A DNA stretch of 64,000 bases from CAZMXS01 sp964570325 (GCA_964570325.1 CAZMXS010000007.1:1-64000); one strand, 5' to 3'. Shown: positions 33,703 through 42,736, counted from the first letter of the stretch. Notes: a model not told the origin generated them from the letters alone. Numbers and translations: made by a program.

Positions 33703-34485
33703 CTACTCGCTCTTGAAATAGGAAGCGCGGAAGCGCCGGTTGGCCAGAATCCGCCACAGCGAACCGATAACGGACACGACATTTTTCGGCTTGAACGCCG
33801 TGGCGCTGCCCTCGGACCGGTCGTTGTTGAACACCTTCACTTCGAGGAATGACACGTTGGGGTCGCTCAATACCTTGCAAAGCAGTTCCGCCTGGTAGCC
33901 CAAGCCATAGGTGTTGGAAGGATATTTCAGGATGTTGGCGCGTTTATGCAGGACGAAGCCGTTGAAATAATGGACGTTGATGCCGCTGAACAGGCGGACA
34001 ATCCAGGCGAAGGTCAGCGAGATGAGCCGCCGGTGAAAGCCGCGGGTGTCGCCATTGAACCGCAGGTCGAACAGCCGCGTGTCGAAATAGGGAATGATCA
34101 CCTCCGCTTTGCCCAGCAGATTGAGCACCCGGCGCAGGGATTCAACCGGCTCCGCGTTATCCCCGAAGATCACGATGAAATACTCGCCGCGCGCGCGCGC
34201 CGCGGCGCGAAAATAGTTCACGCCAATGCCGGCGTTCTGCGCGTTGGAAACCAGGAAAAACTGGTTCTCCAAATGGTTTTCCTGAATGTACTGGCGGGTA
34301 ATCTCCGCTGTGCGGTCGCGGGAAGCGTCGTCGTACACCAGGACTTCGTAAGTAAACGGGAAGCCGGCGGTGGCCGTGCGGATCGTGTTCAGCGTGCGCA
34401 CAATCAGCTTTTCTTCATTAAAAGCCGGCACGAAGATCGAAAGATCAACTCCGGGTCGCGCTCCATCCGTTTCAACTGCAGTCAC
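33703..34485 (-). CDS. Family 2 glycosyltransferase
   Basis: A 260-residue GT-A fold transferase. Landmarks are DLSIFVPAFNEEKLIVRTL, VLVYDDASRDRTAEI, the acceptor-side FGDNAEP (a DxD-like site reduced to GDN) and GLGYQAELLCKVL. It lacks terminal membrane helices, so it is probably peripheral. It resembles dolichol-phosphate-mannose-synthase-like GT2s that make polyprenyl-phosphate sugars, donors used by GT39-type membrane transferases such as those at 48-52 kb. The GTG at 34485 is preferred over TTG 34494 because AAAGGA lies 9 bp before it. Confidence 0.85.
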   Translation of the reverse strand: MTAVETDGARPGVDLSIFVPAFNEEKLIVRTLNTIRTATAGFPFTYEVLVYDDASRDRTAEITRQYIQENHLENQFFLVSNAQNAGIGVNYFRAAARARGEYFIVIFGDNAEPVESLRRVLNLLGKAEVIIPYFDTRLFDLRFNGDTRGFHRRLISLTFAWIVRLFSGINVHYFNGFVLHKRANILKYPSNTYGLGYQAELLCKVLSDPNVSFLEVKVFNNDRSEGSATAFKPKNVVSVIGSLWRILANRRFRASYFKSE

Positions 34486-34623
34486 GTGGTCCAATCCTTT
34501 CCCCAGCGGTCAAGACACGCCGCGCACCATACAACGGACGCGCCGGATTGGTCAAACGGTAAGGCGCGCCGCACTTCTGCCTTGCACTGGGCGCGCCGGG
34601 TTCAATACAAGACAGGCCACTGC

Positions 34624-35271
34624 ATGAGCTTTTCAGATCATAATCCGACTGTGCGCGTGGGGGTTGATTTCGACAACACCATCGTTTGTTACGACCGGCT
34701 TTTTTTTCGTGTGGCCCGCGAGCAGGGCCTGGTGCCGGCGGACCTGCCGCCGAACAAGGGCGCCATCCGCGATCACTTGCGGCGTATCGGACGCGAGGAC
34801 GAGTGGACTCGCATGCAGGGCTACGTTTACGGGGCCCGTATGGCCGAGGCGGAAATGTTTCCCGGCGCGCGGGATTGTTTCCGGCAATGTCGGGCGGCCG
34901 GCATCCCGATTTTCATCATCAGCCACAAGACCCGCCGGCCGTATCTGGGCCCGGCCTACGATTTGCACCAGGCTGCCCGCGACTGGCTCGAACAACAGGG
35001 TTTCCATGATTCGCAACTTGGAGGGCTGCGGCGCGAGGATGTTTTTCTGGAGCTAACCAAGGAGGCCAAGCTGGATCGAATCGCGACGCAACAATGCACG
35101 ATCTTTCTGGACGACCTGCCGGAATTCCTGACGTTGCCGCAGTTTCCGGCAGCGACCCACCGGATTCTGTTTGACCCCGGCGGAACCGGGCCGGCTGCCG
35201 CCGGGCTGATGCGCGTTGGCGGATGGGATGAGTTCGCCGCCCTGATTCGTGAGCAAGCCCGCCATGCATGA
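34624..35271 (+). CDS. HAD-like phosphatase-type protein
   Basis: A 215-residue protein with the haloacid-dehalogenase nucleophile motif VGVDFDNTIVCYD at the N-terminus, motif II Ser in FIISHKTRRPY, and a late acidic LDDLPEF that could be motif IV. The motif III lysine is plausibly in KEAKLDRI. It probably hydrolyses a small phosphate ester. ATG 34624 starts it; its last codons overlap the next gene's start. Its pairing with a kinase-like gene suggests activation and dephosphorylation steps of one sugar, which is inference. Confidence 0.7.
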   Translation: MSFSDHNPTVRVGVDFDNTIVCYDRLFFRVAREQGLVPADLPPNKGAIRDHLRRIGREDEWTRMQGYVYGARMAEAEMFPGARDCFRQCRAAGIPIFIISHKTRRPYLGPAYDLHQAARDWLEQQGFHDSQLGGLRREDVFLELTKEAKLDRIATQQCTIFLDDLPEFLTLPQFPAATHRILFDPGGTGPAAAGLMRVGGWDEFAALIREQARHA

Positions 35272-36298
35272 TGCATCCCAGATACGGGCCGTGGCCGCCG
35301 GGTTGCTGCAGCAGGCCGGCCGCGTTGGAGCTTTTGCGATTCAAGCGCTGCCGGGCGGCGGCAATAACCGCGTTTACCGGATCGAATCCGGATCCGACGC
35401 ATTGCTGCTCAAGGTCTATTTCCGGCATCCACACGACCCGCGCGATCGTTTGAACGCCGAGTTCGCATTCTGCCGTTTTGCCTGGGACCAGGGATTGCGC
35501 TGCATTCCCCGGCCGCTGGCCGCCGATCATCAGGCCGGAGCGGGTCTCTATGAGTTTATCGAGGGTCGAAAACTGGCGGGGAATGAGATCGGCCCGGATG
35601 CGGTGTGGGCCGCCGCCGATTTCTACGCGGCCTTGAACCGCCGCCGCGTGGCGCCGGCTGCGGCGCGTCTGCCGACGGCTTCGGAAGCCTGTTTTTCAAT
35701 TGCGGAACATCTGGAATGCGTGGGACGGCGCGTGCAGCGCTTGAACACCATTACGCCGGAGTCGCCAGTGGATGCGGCGGCGGCGCAACTGGTCGAACGA
35801 GTTGTGATGCCGGCGTGGGCCCGCTCCATCCATGATATACACGCGGCCATCGCCGATTGGCCGGAAACGGGCCAGGTGGCGCTCGATCCGGACGAGCGGC
35901 GGATTTCGCCGTCCGATTTCGGCTTCCACAATGCGTTGCGGCGGCCGGATGGTTCGCTATGTTTCATTGATTTCGAATATGCGGGCTGGGATGACCCCGC
36001 CAAGATGGTATGCGACTTTTTCTGCCAGGTCGAAGCGCCCGCCCCGATGAAATACCTCGCAGACTTCATCCGGCGCGCCGAAGGCGCCTCCGTGCCTTTG
36101 CGTGAGCGGGTCCGCCTGCTTCTGCCCGTGTACAAACTCAAATGGTGCTGTATTATCTTGAACGATTTTATACCGGCCGCCGCGGCGCGCCGGCGCTTTG
36201 CGCGCGCCGCCACCGATGAGGCGGAGCGCAAGCGGGAACAACTGGAGAAAGCCCGGCGCCAGATGGCGGACTGGGCGGAATTGCGGATCGAGATATGA
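35264..36298 (+). CDS. Aminoglycoside-phosphotransferase-fold small-molecule kinase
   Basis: A 344-residue protein of the APH/choline-kinase superfamily. The P-loop-like NGNN variant is LPGGGNNRVYRIE, the ATP lysine LLLKVYF, the catalytic loop SPSDFGFHNALRR and the metal aspartate FIDFEYAGWDDPAKM. This group includes AmgK/anomeric sugar kinases and LicA. Given the neighbourhood, a sugar or alditol kinase supplying a phosphosugar is likely. The ATG at 35264 overlaps the HAD gene by 8 bp (GTG 35249 is an alternative), and the next gene overlaps its stop by 4 bp. Confidence 0.78.
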   Translation: MHDASQIRAVAAGLLQQAGRVGAFAIQALPGGGNNRVYRIESGSDALLLKVYFRHPHDPRDRLNAEFAFCRFAWDQGLRCIPRPLAADHQAGAGLYEFIEGRKLAGNEIGPDAVWAAADFYAALNRRRVAPAAARLPTASEACFSIAEHLECVGRRVQRLNTITPESPVDAAAAQLVERVVMPAWARSIHDIHAAIADWPETGQVALDPDERRISPSDFGFHNALRRPDGSLCFIDFEYAGWDDPAKMVCDFFCQVEAPAPMKYLADFIRRAEGASVPLRERVRLLLPVYKLKWCCIILNDFIPAAAARRRFARAATDEAERKREQLEKARRQMADWAELRIEI

Positions 36299-36837
36299 AG
36301 GGCCTGATCCTGTCCGTCGCGGTGTTTATCGTCTACGTCCTGGCCAGCATGATCCTGTGCCATTGCATCCGGCCGCGCAAACCGCTGCCGGTGCTGGCGG
36401 GCGCGGCGTTGGCCGGGCTGCCGGCCTATGCGCTGGCATTCTGGCTGACTGCACCGGACCTCGGATTCCTGCCGCCGGCCTGGCGGACGGCTTGGTCAGG
36501 GTTCGACGCAGTCTGCGGGGCGGGCGTGTACTTGTTGAATTGCCACAGCTATATTGATTTTTTCTTCGGCTTCAACGGCGGCTTTTCCATGTCCATGATG
36601 CTGGCCATCCGGCGCGCGGAAAAGGGCGAGTTGCGAATGGAAGAGTTGTGCGCCAGGTATATCCTGCCCGACGGGTTCGACCGCATCTACAGTTGGCGCC
36701 TGCCGCGCTTGCGGCAGGCGGGTCTGATCACCATTGAGCCGGACACCGGCGTCTGCCGGCTGACGCCCAAGGGAGCGCGGGTCGCCCGCGTGGGTTGGTT
36801 TTTCAAACGCCTGCTTAATTTGGCGGAGGGAGGTTGA
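36295..36837 (+). CDS. Membrane protein with C-terminal winged-helix-like domain (copy 1)
   Basis: A 180-residue protein. Three hydrophobic helices (LILSVAVFIVYVLASMIL, VLAGAALAGLPAYALAFWL, VCGAGVYLLNCHSYIDFFF) occupy residues 1-95. The C-terminal 80 residues read as a winged helix: ELRMEELCARYILPDGFDRI, RLPRLRQAGLITIEPDTG, then CRLTPKGARVARV. It is a diverged homologue of the next gene, sharing the S-h-x3-hhx-hR spacing, the helix pair and LTPKG/LQPKG wing. The family is not one I recognise. It overlaps the kinase stop by 4 bp and sits 3 bp from copy 2. Confidence 0.65.
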   Translation: MKGLILSVAVFIVYVLASMILCHCIRPRKPLPVLAGAALAGLPAYALAFWLTAPDLGFLPPAWRTAWSGFDAVCGAGVYLLNCHSYIDFFFGFNGGFSMSMMLAIRRAEKGELRMEELCARYILPDGFDRIYSWRLPRLRQAGLITIEPDTGVCRLTPKGARVARVGWFFKRLLNLAEGG

Positions 36838-36840
36838 GCG

Positions 36841-37371
36841 ATGGTGGCCGGGGTGTTGACCGCGTTGCTTGCGACCGCCCTTTGGATGGGGGCGCAAATC
36901 GGTTGGATGCATGTCCGGCCGGCTGAGAACCGGATTCGTTCGATGACCATGGGCTACGTGTTCAGCCTGCCGTTGGTTGGGTTGGGCTACGCTTGGCTGC
37001 CATGGCCCGCGGCGATCGGCCCTGGCGCCGGGGAGGAATCCTGGTGGGTTGGTTTTATCCACGCGTATGTCTGGCATCTGCTGCTGTTCCTTTGCTACTG
37101 CGAATGCTTCTACCACGTGGAACGCGCCGTTTCGTTACGCTTTCTGATTGAGCTGTTGCGGCATCCAGCCGGCGTATCCGTGGAAGAAATCCGCGGCCGC
37201 TACAACGTGCGCGACATGATCAGCACCCGGCTGGAGGTGTTGCGTGAGCATCATTTTGTTGAGTGCCGCGATGGGCTTTGGCGTCTGCAGCCCAAGGGAC
37301 TGTTCTTCGCGCGCGCGATGCAGTTATCGGCCTGGATATTTCAGTCGGAAGCGCAATACGAGCGGAAGTGA
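36841..37371 (+). CDS. Membrane protein with C-terminal winged-helix-like domain (copy 2)
   Basis: A 176-residue protein with helices VLTALLATALWMGAQIG, MGYVFSLPLVGLGYAWL and FIHAYVWHLLLFLCYCECFY, then a winged-helix-like tail: VSVEEIRGRYNVRDMI, TRLEVLREHHFVECRDG, WRLQPKGLFFAR. It parallels copy 1 throughout, so the pair arose by duplication and they may form a heteromer. Membrane anchoring of a wHTH suggests either a regulator or a protein-protein adaptor for the glycan machinery. The methyltransferase gene starts 14 bp downstream. Confidence 0.65.
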   Translation: MVAGVLTALLATALWMGAQIGWMHVRPAENRIRSMTMGYVFSLPLVGLGYAWLPWPAAIGPGAGEESWWVGFIHAYVWHLLLFLCYCECFYHVERAVSLRFLIELLRHPAGVSVEEIRGRYNVRDMISTRLEVLREHHFVECRDGLWRLQPKGLFFARAMQLSAWIFQSEAQYERK

Positions 37372-37385
37372 GGGAGAGCCTGGCC

Positions 37386-38603
37386 ATGCCAATTTGCCTG
37401 CTGTGCGGTTCTCATGCGGTTGAGCCGCGGTTGGATTACGGGGGGCAGCCGATTTGTAATCGTTTCCGCGCCGCGCCCGATGAGCCTGAGGAGCGGTTCC
37501 GGCTGGCCGTCGCGCAATGTCCCGATTGCGGACTGTTCCAATTGGCGGAGTTGGTGGCGCCGGTCCGGCTGCAGCCGCGTTGGGATTGGATCACCTACAA
37601 GGAGGCCGAGGGGCACCTGGATCACCTGGTGGAGGTGGTGGCGTCGCGCGCCGGAATCGGGCGCGCAGCGCGGGTGTTGGGCGTCAGTTACAAGGACGCT
37701 TCGACCGTGGAGCGCTTCGGCCGCCGGTGCGCAACGACCGGCAATGTGATTGCCCCGCGGGCGGACTTGGGCATCACGGCGCCGGGAGCGGGGATCGAGA
37801 CGGTGCAGGATCGGCTCGATTCAGCGGCGGCGGAGCGGTTGCGTGGCAAGTACGGCGCGTCCGACCTGATCGTGGCGCGGCATGTCCTCGAACACGCGCA
37901 TGACCTGGGCCGATTCCTCGCGTGCCTGCGGGGATTGCTCAAATCCGGCGCGCATGCCGTGCTCGAAGCGCCGGATTTTTCCGTGGCGCGTGACACATTC
38001 GATTACTGCACCGTCTGGGAGGAACATACGGCGTATTTTACGCCGGCAACATTCCGGCGTTGTTTGGAGCAGCACGGGTTCGAAGTGGTCTGGAGCCAAT
38101 GTTATCCCTATGCATTGGAAAACAGTCTCGTTATCCTGGCGCGGAATGTGCGGCCGGCCGGCGTTGCCATCACGTCCGACGCGGCCGGCGAATGGCGCAA
38201 GGGGATTGAGTATGCGGCGCATTTTGCGGAACGCCGCGAGCGAGTCCGCGAGTTTCTACGAACGTACCGCGCTACGGGCGCGCGGGTGGCGATGTTCGGC
38301 GCGGGACATCTGGCGGCCAAGTTTATCAATCTGTTCGGCGTGGCCGAATGGATCAGTTTTGTTGCGGACGATCACCCCAACAAGAAGGGTTTGTTCATGC
38401 CCGGTTCGGGCCTGCCGATCCGCGGCTCTTCGGCGTTGCTGGAGGAGGAAATCAATCTCTGCCTGTTGAGCCTGAACCCGGAGAGCGAGGAAAAAGTGTT
38501 GGCCAACAACCGGGAGTTCTTGCGGCGCGGGGGTCGGGCGGAATCCATTTTCCCAGCCAGTCCGCGCAGCTTGTTGGTATTGCGGGCGGGAGGCGCGGCA
38601 TGA
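37386..38603 (+). CDS. Sugar C-methyltransferase-like SAM enzyme
   Basis: A 405-residue protein with the three-part layout of NDP-sugar C-methyltransferases (TylC3/NovU type). An N-terminal zinc module has CLLCGS and QCPDCGLFQL. A SAM-binding middle domain (about 90-250) includes ARHVLEHAHDLGRFL and VLEAPDF. A C-terminal module contains VAMFGAGHLAAKFINLFG and an ending with LSLNPESEEKVL. The glycine loop of the SAM site is degraded (RVLGVSYKD). These enzymes place a methyl branch on a keto-sugar. ATG 37386 starts it; its stop overlaps the WbuC-like gene. Confidence 0.82.
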   Translation: MPICLLCGSHAVEPRLDYGGQPICNRFRAAPDEPEERFRLAVAQCPDCGLFQLAELVAPVRLQPRWDWITYKEAEGHLDHLVEVVASRAGIGRAARVLGVSYKDASTVERFGRRCATTGNVIAPRADLGITAPGAGIETVQDRLDSAAAERLRGKYGASDLIVARHVLEHAHDLGRFLACLRGLLKSGAHAVLEAPDFSVARDTFDYCTVWEEHTAYFTPATFRRCLEQHGFEVVWSQCYPYALENSLVILARNVRPAGVAITSDAAGEWRKGIEYAAHFAERRERVREFLRTYRATGARVAMFGAGHLAAKFINLFGVAEWISFVADDHPNKKGLFMPGSGLPIRGSSALLEEEINLCLLSLNPESEEKVLANNREFLRRGGRAESIFPASPRSLLVLRAGGAA

Positions 38604-39142
38604 AGCAATTGCAGCCTGGTGTGTACGTGGCGGAGGGCGAGATTGTCCGCCTGACTCGCGCCGAGGTGCGGGCGCTCAAGCGGGCTCTCCCGGCCGCCCC
38701 GCGCGGACGGACACGGGTCTGTGCGCATCAGGATTCCGCGCAGGTGGTGCAGGAAATGCTGATCGTGCTCGGACGCGACGGATATGTGCGGCCGCACCGG
38801 CATCACGGCAAGAGCGAGTCGTTTCATGTGGTTGAAGGGCGCGCCGATATTGTCGTGTTCAACGATGACGGCCGCATACGCGAGGTGATCCCGATGGGAC
38901 CGGCCGACAGCGGCCGCGTCTTCTTTTATCGCATTGATGCGCCTTTCTATCACACGCTGGTTATCCGCACGCCGGTATTCGTGATCCATGAAACCACCTG
39001 CGGGCCATTCAAGGCGGGCGCCACCGAAGGCGCACCTTGGGCCCCGGCGGAAGACGATGTGGCCGCGGGCGGCTCGTTCCAGCGCCGGCTCCAGCAGGCC
39101 GTGCGCCGTTTCCGGCGCGGAGGAAAGGAGCGGCGAACGTGA
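38600..39142 (+). CDS. WbuC-family cupin
   Basis: A 180-residue cupin with the WbuC-type order: a short N-terminal region (TRAEVRALKRALPAAP), CAHQDSAQVVQEMLIVLGRDGYV, the metal/substrate motif RPHRHHGKSESFHVVEG, and an end strand YHTLVIRTPVFVIHETTCGPF. WbuC cupins occur in O-antigen clusters; their reaction is not settled. The ATG overlaps the previous stop and its own stop overlaps the next gene's GTG. Confidence 0.85.
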   Translation: MKQLQPGVYVAEGEIVRLTRAEVRALKRALPAAPRGRTRVCAHQDSAQVVQEMLIVLGRDGYVRPHRHHGKSESFHVVEGRADIVVFNDDGRIREVIPMGPADSGRVFFYRIDAPFYHTLVIRTPVFVIHETTCGPFKAGATEGAPWAPAEDDVAAGGSFQRRLQQAVRRFRRGGKERRT

Positions 39143-40023
39143 AATTTCTGTTCATCGGGGCGTCGGGATTTGTTGGTCATTATGCCATGGAACTGGCGCG
39201 CGCGTCCGGGCACGACGTGTTGGGCACTCAATCGCGGCCACAACGGCCGGGCCTGCTCAAGTATGATTTGCTCGCCGATCGCCTCGGCGACTGCCTCCCG
39301 CGGGAATGGATTCAGGAGCCGGGGTTGAAATACGGAGTCGTTTCCGCTTCGGTGCGCCAGATTGACCAATGTTATCGCGAGCGCGAAATGACGCGCCGCA
39401 TCAACGTGGACGGCACCTTGACGGCCATCCGTGACCTGCGGGATATGGGCATCCGCCCCGTGTTTCTATCCACCAGTTATGTGTTTGACGGCCGCCGCGG
39501 CTATTACACGGAGCAGGACGCGCGCGCGCCGGTGTGCGAGTATGGACGGCACAAGGCCGAGGTGGAGGAGAAGTTGCTGGCCGATTTTCCCGATGTTTTG
39601 ATCCTGCGGCTGGACAAGATTGTCGGCGACGACCCGCGGGACGACCATCTGTTCAGCGAATGGTGGCGCTGGCTCGAAGCCGGCCAGCCGCTGACCTGCA
39701 TTGCCGGCCAGATCTTGTCGCCGACGTTTGTGACCGACATCGGACGCGCGATTCTGTTGGCCTGCGCGGCGGGCTTGACGGGTTTATACAACACGGCCAA
39801 CAGCGAGTTTTTCAGCCGCGAGGAACTGGCCGCGCAGTTTCTGGCGATCTGCGGCCGGCGCGCGGAGATTCAATGTCGGCCGCTCGATAGTTTCAAGTTC
39901 CTGGATCCGCGGCCGATGAAAACCTATTTGGACTCCGCGCTATTCGGCGCCACGACCGATATGCGATTCACCCCGATGCGGGAGGTGATGGTCCGTTTCG
40001 TTGAGCGGGCGCGGAAACGATGA
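39139..40023 (+). CDS. RmlD-like NAD(P)-dependent sugar reductase/epimerase
   Basis: A 294-residue SDR with NAD(P) motif FIGASGFVGHYA, SxS in FLSTSYVFDGRRGYY and active-site Y-x-x-x-K in CEYGRHKAEVEE. The DG-R-x-Y-T-E-D segment and total length resemble RmlD (dTDP-4-dehydrorhamnose reductase). It probably reduces a 4-keto sugar at the end of a deoxysugar route. A strong AGGAAAGGAG site precedes the GTG start at 39139. Last gene of the plus-strand run, convergent with the next SDR gene at a 7-bp gap. Confidence 0.82.
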   Translation: MKFLFIGASGFVGHYAMELARASGHDVLGTQSRPQRPGLLKYDLLADRLGDCLPREWIQEPGLKYGVVSASVRQIDQCYREREMTRRINVDGTLTAIRDLRDMGIRPVFLSTSYVFDGRRGYYTEQDARAPVCEYGRHKAEVEEKLLADFPDVLILRLDKIVGDDPRDDHLFSEWWRWLEAGQPLTCIAGQILSPTFVTDIGRAILLACAAGLTGLYNTANSEFFSREELAAQFLAICGRRAEIQCRPLDSFKFLDPRPMKTYLDSALFGATTDMRFTPMREVMVRFVERARKR

Positions 40024-40030
40024 CCGGATT

Positions 40031-40924
40031 TCAATCCGGCAACGGTTGGCCGCGTTCGGCCGCGAGTGTGCGCCGGATGCCCATGGCCAGCGGAGTAAAT
40101 ACCATCTCCGGCAAAACCTGACGCAGGCGCGCATTGTCAAAGGCGTTGTCCACTTTCCGCTTCGAGCGCGGCCGTTCTTCCACCGTCAGATCGCCGCCAA
40201 GCGCATCGCGGAGCGCCGCGATGACTTCCTGGAAGCTGTGGCTACGGCCGCTAACGGCATTGAGCGCGCCGGAATAATCCGAATGGATCAAGTCCGCCAG
40301 AATCCGGGCCAGGTCATCCACGAACAGGAACTCGCGCAGTTCATCGCCGCCGCCCCAGAGCACGATGGGCTTACGCTCCAGCGCCGTCTTGATGAATCCG
40401 GCCGGTCCATAACTGCGCGAGACATCGCCCGGTCCGTAAACCAGCGGCGGGCGAACGAGCGCCAGCGACATTGTCGGCACATCCTGCCGCAGGCGCAGGA
40501 ACAACCGCTCGGCGGCGTACTTCGAGATCCCGTAGTAGGAGCCCGGACAGACGGGAGTATCCTCCGTGATGGCCGTATTGTGCACCTCTTCGCCGTACAC
40601 CGCCGCCGAGCTGATATAGATCAGCCGCCCAGCCGGATGGCGCTGCAGGCATTGCGCGACATTTGCGACCATGGCCATGTTGCGCTCGAACACATCCAGG
40701 CTTTCGCCAAGTTGACGCTTGATGCCCGAGAGCATGATCAGCGCGGTGTCCGGCCCGAGCAGCGGCGCAAGGGTCATGGCTTCGTCGCGGCGCGCCAGGT
40801 CCAGTTCCGGATAGGAACGCGCCACCAGTTCCGCCGCCGTCGGCCGAGTCGCCAGCGCGCGGCAGAGCGCCGCGCCGATGAAGCCGGAGTGGCCGAGGAG
40901 CACGATGCGGTTGAAGACCGGCAT
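40031..40924 (-). CDS. NAD-dependent sugar epimerase (extended SDR)
   Basis: A 297-residue SDR with NAD loop LLGHSGFIGAALC, catalytic Ser in IYISSAAVYGEE and Y-x-x-x-K in YYGISKYAAERLF. VRPPLVYGPGD and REFLFVDDLARIL match nucleotide-sugar epimerases and dehydratases. The substrate is not identifiable. It is the last gene of an eight-gene minus-strand run from 48080 to 40031, 3 bp after the dehydrogenase gene. Confidence 0.85.
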   Translation of the reverse strand: MPVFNRIVLLGHSGFIGAALCRALATRPTAAELVARSYPELDLARRDEAMTLAPLLGPDTALIMLSGIKRQLGESLDVFERNMAMVANVAQCLQRHPAGRLIYISSAAVYGEEVHNTAITEDTPVCPGSYYGISKYAAERLFLRLRQDVPTMSLALVRPPLVYGPGDVSRSYGPAGFIKTALERKPIVLWGGGDELREFLFVDDLARILADLIHSDYSGALNAVSGRSHSFQEVIAALRDALGGDLTVEERPRSKRKVDNAFDNARLRQVLPEMVFTPLAMGIRRTLAAERGQPLPD

Positions 40925-40927
40925 GAC

Positions 40928-41965
40928 TCAATCCATGGTAATCATGATGCGCCCGGCGACGGCGCCGGAGCGCATATCGGCGATGGCGTTGTTGATCTGC
41001 GTCAGCGGGTAGCGCTGGGTGACCAGCGGCCGCAAGTCCAGCCGGCCGGCCGCGATCAGCCGCACATAACGCGGGATGTCACGATCCGGCTGGGATTCGC
41101 CGCCATGCGAGCCGGTCAGTTCCTTCTCGAAATGCAGGGGGAGCGTATAGATGGACGCGGTCGCGCCCTTGGGCGGGACGCCGACCAGGACGGTGCGGCC
41201 GATGGCGGACGTTAGCCGGTAGGCGGCCTCGATGTTTTTCACGACGCCGGTGTTTTCCACGACGACGTCCGCGCCGGCATCCGACACAATGGCGCGCACC
41301 GCCGCTTCAACTTCTGTGAGGCCCGCATTGATCCGGTGGGTGGCGCCCAACCGCGCGGCCAGTTCCAGCTTGCGGTCGTACAGGTCAATGGCCACGATCG
41401 GATAGGCGCCGACGAGCCCGGCGGCCTGGATGACGTTCAAACCGACACCCCCGGCGCCGAACACCACGACCGACTCGCCAATCCGAACGCGGGCGTTGTT
41501 GTTGATCACGCCAAAGCCCGTGGTGACCGCGCAGCCCATCAACGCCGCCTGTTCGGGATCGAAGTCGGCCGGGATCCGGGTCATGCGGTTTTCCGAGATG
41601 ACCGCATGCTGATTGAACGTGGTGACCCAACCGGCGTTGATGGTCCCGCGCGCCGCACGATATTGCGGCGCGGCCGCCGCAATGCCCGCGCCCGGGCGCC
41701 AGTGCAGGACCACGCGGTCGCCCGGCTTGACCTGGCGGACGCCTTCGCCGCATTCGAGCACCTCGGCCGCGCCTTCGTGACCGAGCAAGTGCGGCAGGAA
41801 CTTGTCCGGCCCCTTGACCCCGTCAATCTCGCCGATCTGCGAGCCGCAAATGCCGCTGACCCGGACGCGGACCAGCGCCTGTCCGTATTTCAGCGCGGGG
41901 ATTTCAATTTCCTCGATGACGAGCGGCTGCTTCTGTGCGATGAGGATGGCGGCGATGGTTTTCAT
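40928..41965 (-). CDS. Zinc-type MDR alcohol/polyol dehydrogenase
   Basis: A 345-residue medium-chain dehydrogenase. Catalytic zinc ligands are visible: Cys in SGICGSQI, His-Glu in LLGHEGAAEV and Cys in ALMGCAVTTGFG. The NAD fold follows as VVVFGAGGVGLNV. Oddity: the structural-zinc lobe, normally four closely spaced Cys, reads WRPGAGIAAAAPQYRAARG and has none. It is probably an NAD(P)-dependent oxidation or reduction step on a cluster sugar or polyol. It lies 93 bp from the methyltransferase gene, the largest gap of the run. Confidence 0.85.
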   Translation of the reverse strand: MKTIAAILIAQKQPLVIEEIEIPALKYGQALVRVRVSGICGSQIGEIDGVKGPDKFLPHLLGHEGAAEVLECGEGVRQVKPGDRVVLHWRPGAGIAAAAPQYRAARGTINAGWVTTFNQHAVISENRMTRIPADFDPEQAALMGCAVTTGFGVINNNARVRIGESVVVFGAGGVGLNVIQAAGLVGAYPIVAIDLYDRKLELAARLGATHRINAGLTEVEAAVRAIVSDAGADVVVENTGVVKNIEAAYRLTSAIGRTVLVGVPPKGATASIYTLPLHFEKELTGSHGGESQPDRDIPRYVRLIAAGRLDLRPLVTQRYPLTQINNAIADMRSGAVAGRIMITMD

Positions 41966-42058
41966 GCTCGCTGCTCCAAATTAGGACGCTGTTTGCCGTT
42001 ATTGCCGAGTGCAATCAACCTTTAACCCGAAGTCGGGCAGAATGTCCTACTTACCAAA

Positions 42059-42721
42059 TTACTCAAAGAAAATGAATGAATGGTCGCCGGTATAGCCGGT
42101 CAGCTTGAACCACCAGGCCCACTCCTCGGGGGTGCAGAACATTTCGCAGGTGAACTGCCAGTACAAGAGGTTGACCTTCTCCTCCTCGTTTCGCCACGAC
42201 TCGACGCAGATGTATTTGTTCTTCCGGCCGACCCGTTCAATCTCCTTCAGCGCCGCGTAGGCATCGAAGCAGTAAAGGTTGTGGATCGTGTTGATGGAGA
42301 TGACCAAGTCAAAGCTCTGGTCGGGATAGGGGAGCTGGTTGGCGTTGCCGACCTGAAGGAACGGCTTCACTTCTTCCTTGGCGTGTTCGATCGCATACTT
42401 GGAAATATCAATGCCGGCCACTTCCACACCCGGGACCACCTGGGTGAAATCATACAACAGGAAGGCTTTCCCGCAGCCGACGTCCAAAATCCGGTCGCCC
42501 GGCTTGATGCCATAGTGCTCGGCCATCATGCGCGCCACTTTCTGCCAGCGCCCATCATACTTGTAACCGCCGTAGCCGGTGGTCCGGTCGCCGTCCCAGT
42601 ACTCGACGTCGAACTTCTTGGCGATCCGGGCCACCTCGGCCTTGGGGCGCTCGGTGACGCGGGCCACGTAGTCGCGTTTCGTAGCCTTGTGCAGCGGAGA
42701 CATGAAATCAATGTAGGACAT
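42059..42721 (-). CDS. Class I SAM-dependent methyltransferase
   Basis: A 220-residue methyltransferase. SAM motif I is ILDVGCGKAFLLYD, followed by the acidic loop GIDISKYAIEHAKEE, then NANQLPYPDQSFDLVISINTI (core YPDQSFDLVIS). A 60-residue N-terminal extension precedes this, including YWDGDRTTGYGGYKYDGRW. Methyl acceptor is unknown; a sugar or lipid-linked intermediate fits the context. It starts 15 bp after the transketolase C-half. Confidence 0.88.
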   Translation of the reverse strand: MSYIDFMSPLHKATKRDYVARVTERPKAEVARIAKKFDVEYWDGDRTTGYGGYKYDGRWQKVARMMAEHYGIKPGDRILDVGCGKAFLLYDFTQVVPGVEVAGIDISKYAIEHAKEEVKPFLQVGNANQLPYPDQSFDLVISINTIHNLYCFDAYAALKEIERVGRKNKYICVESWRNEEEKVNLLYWQFTCEMFCTPEEWAWWFKLTGYTGDHSFIFFE

Positions 42722-42736
42722 GATCGGCTCCTTGGT

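Noticed and set aside
38113..38121. ATTGGAAAA as another palindrome copy
   Set aside because: Only one half-site is present within coding sequence of the methyltransferase; the other half does not match.
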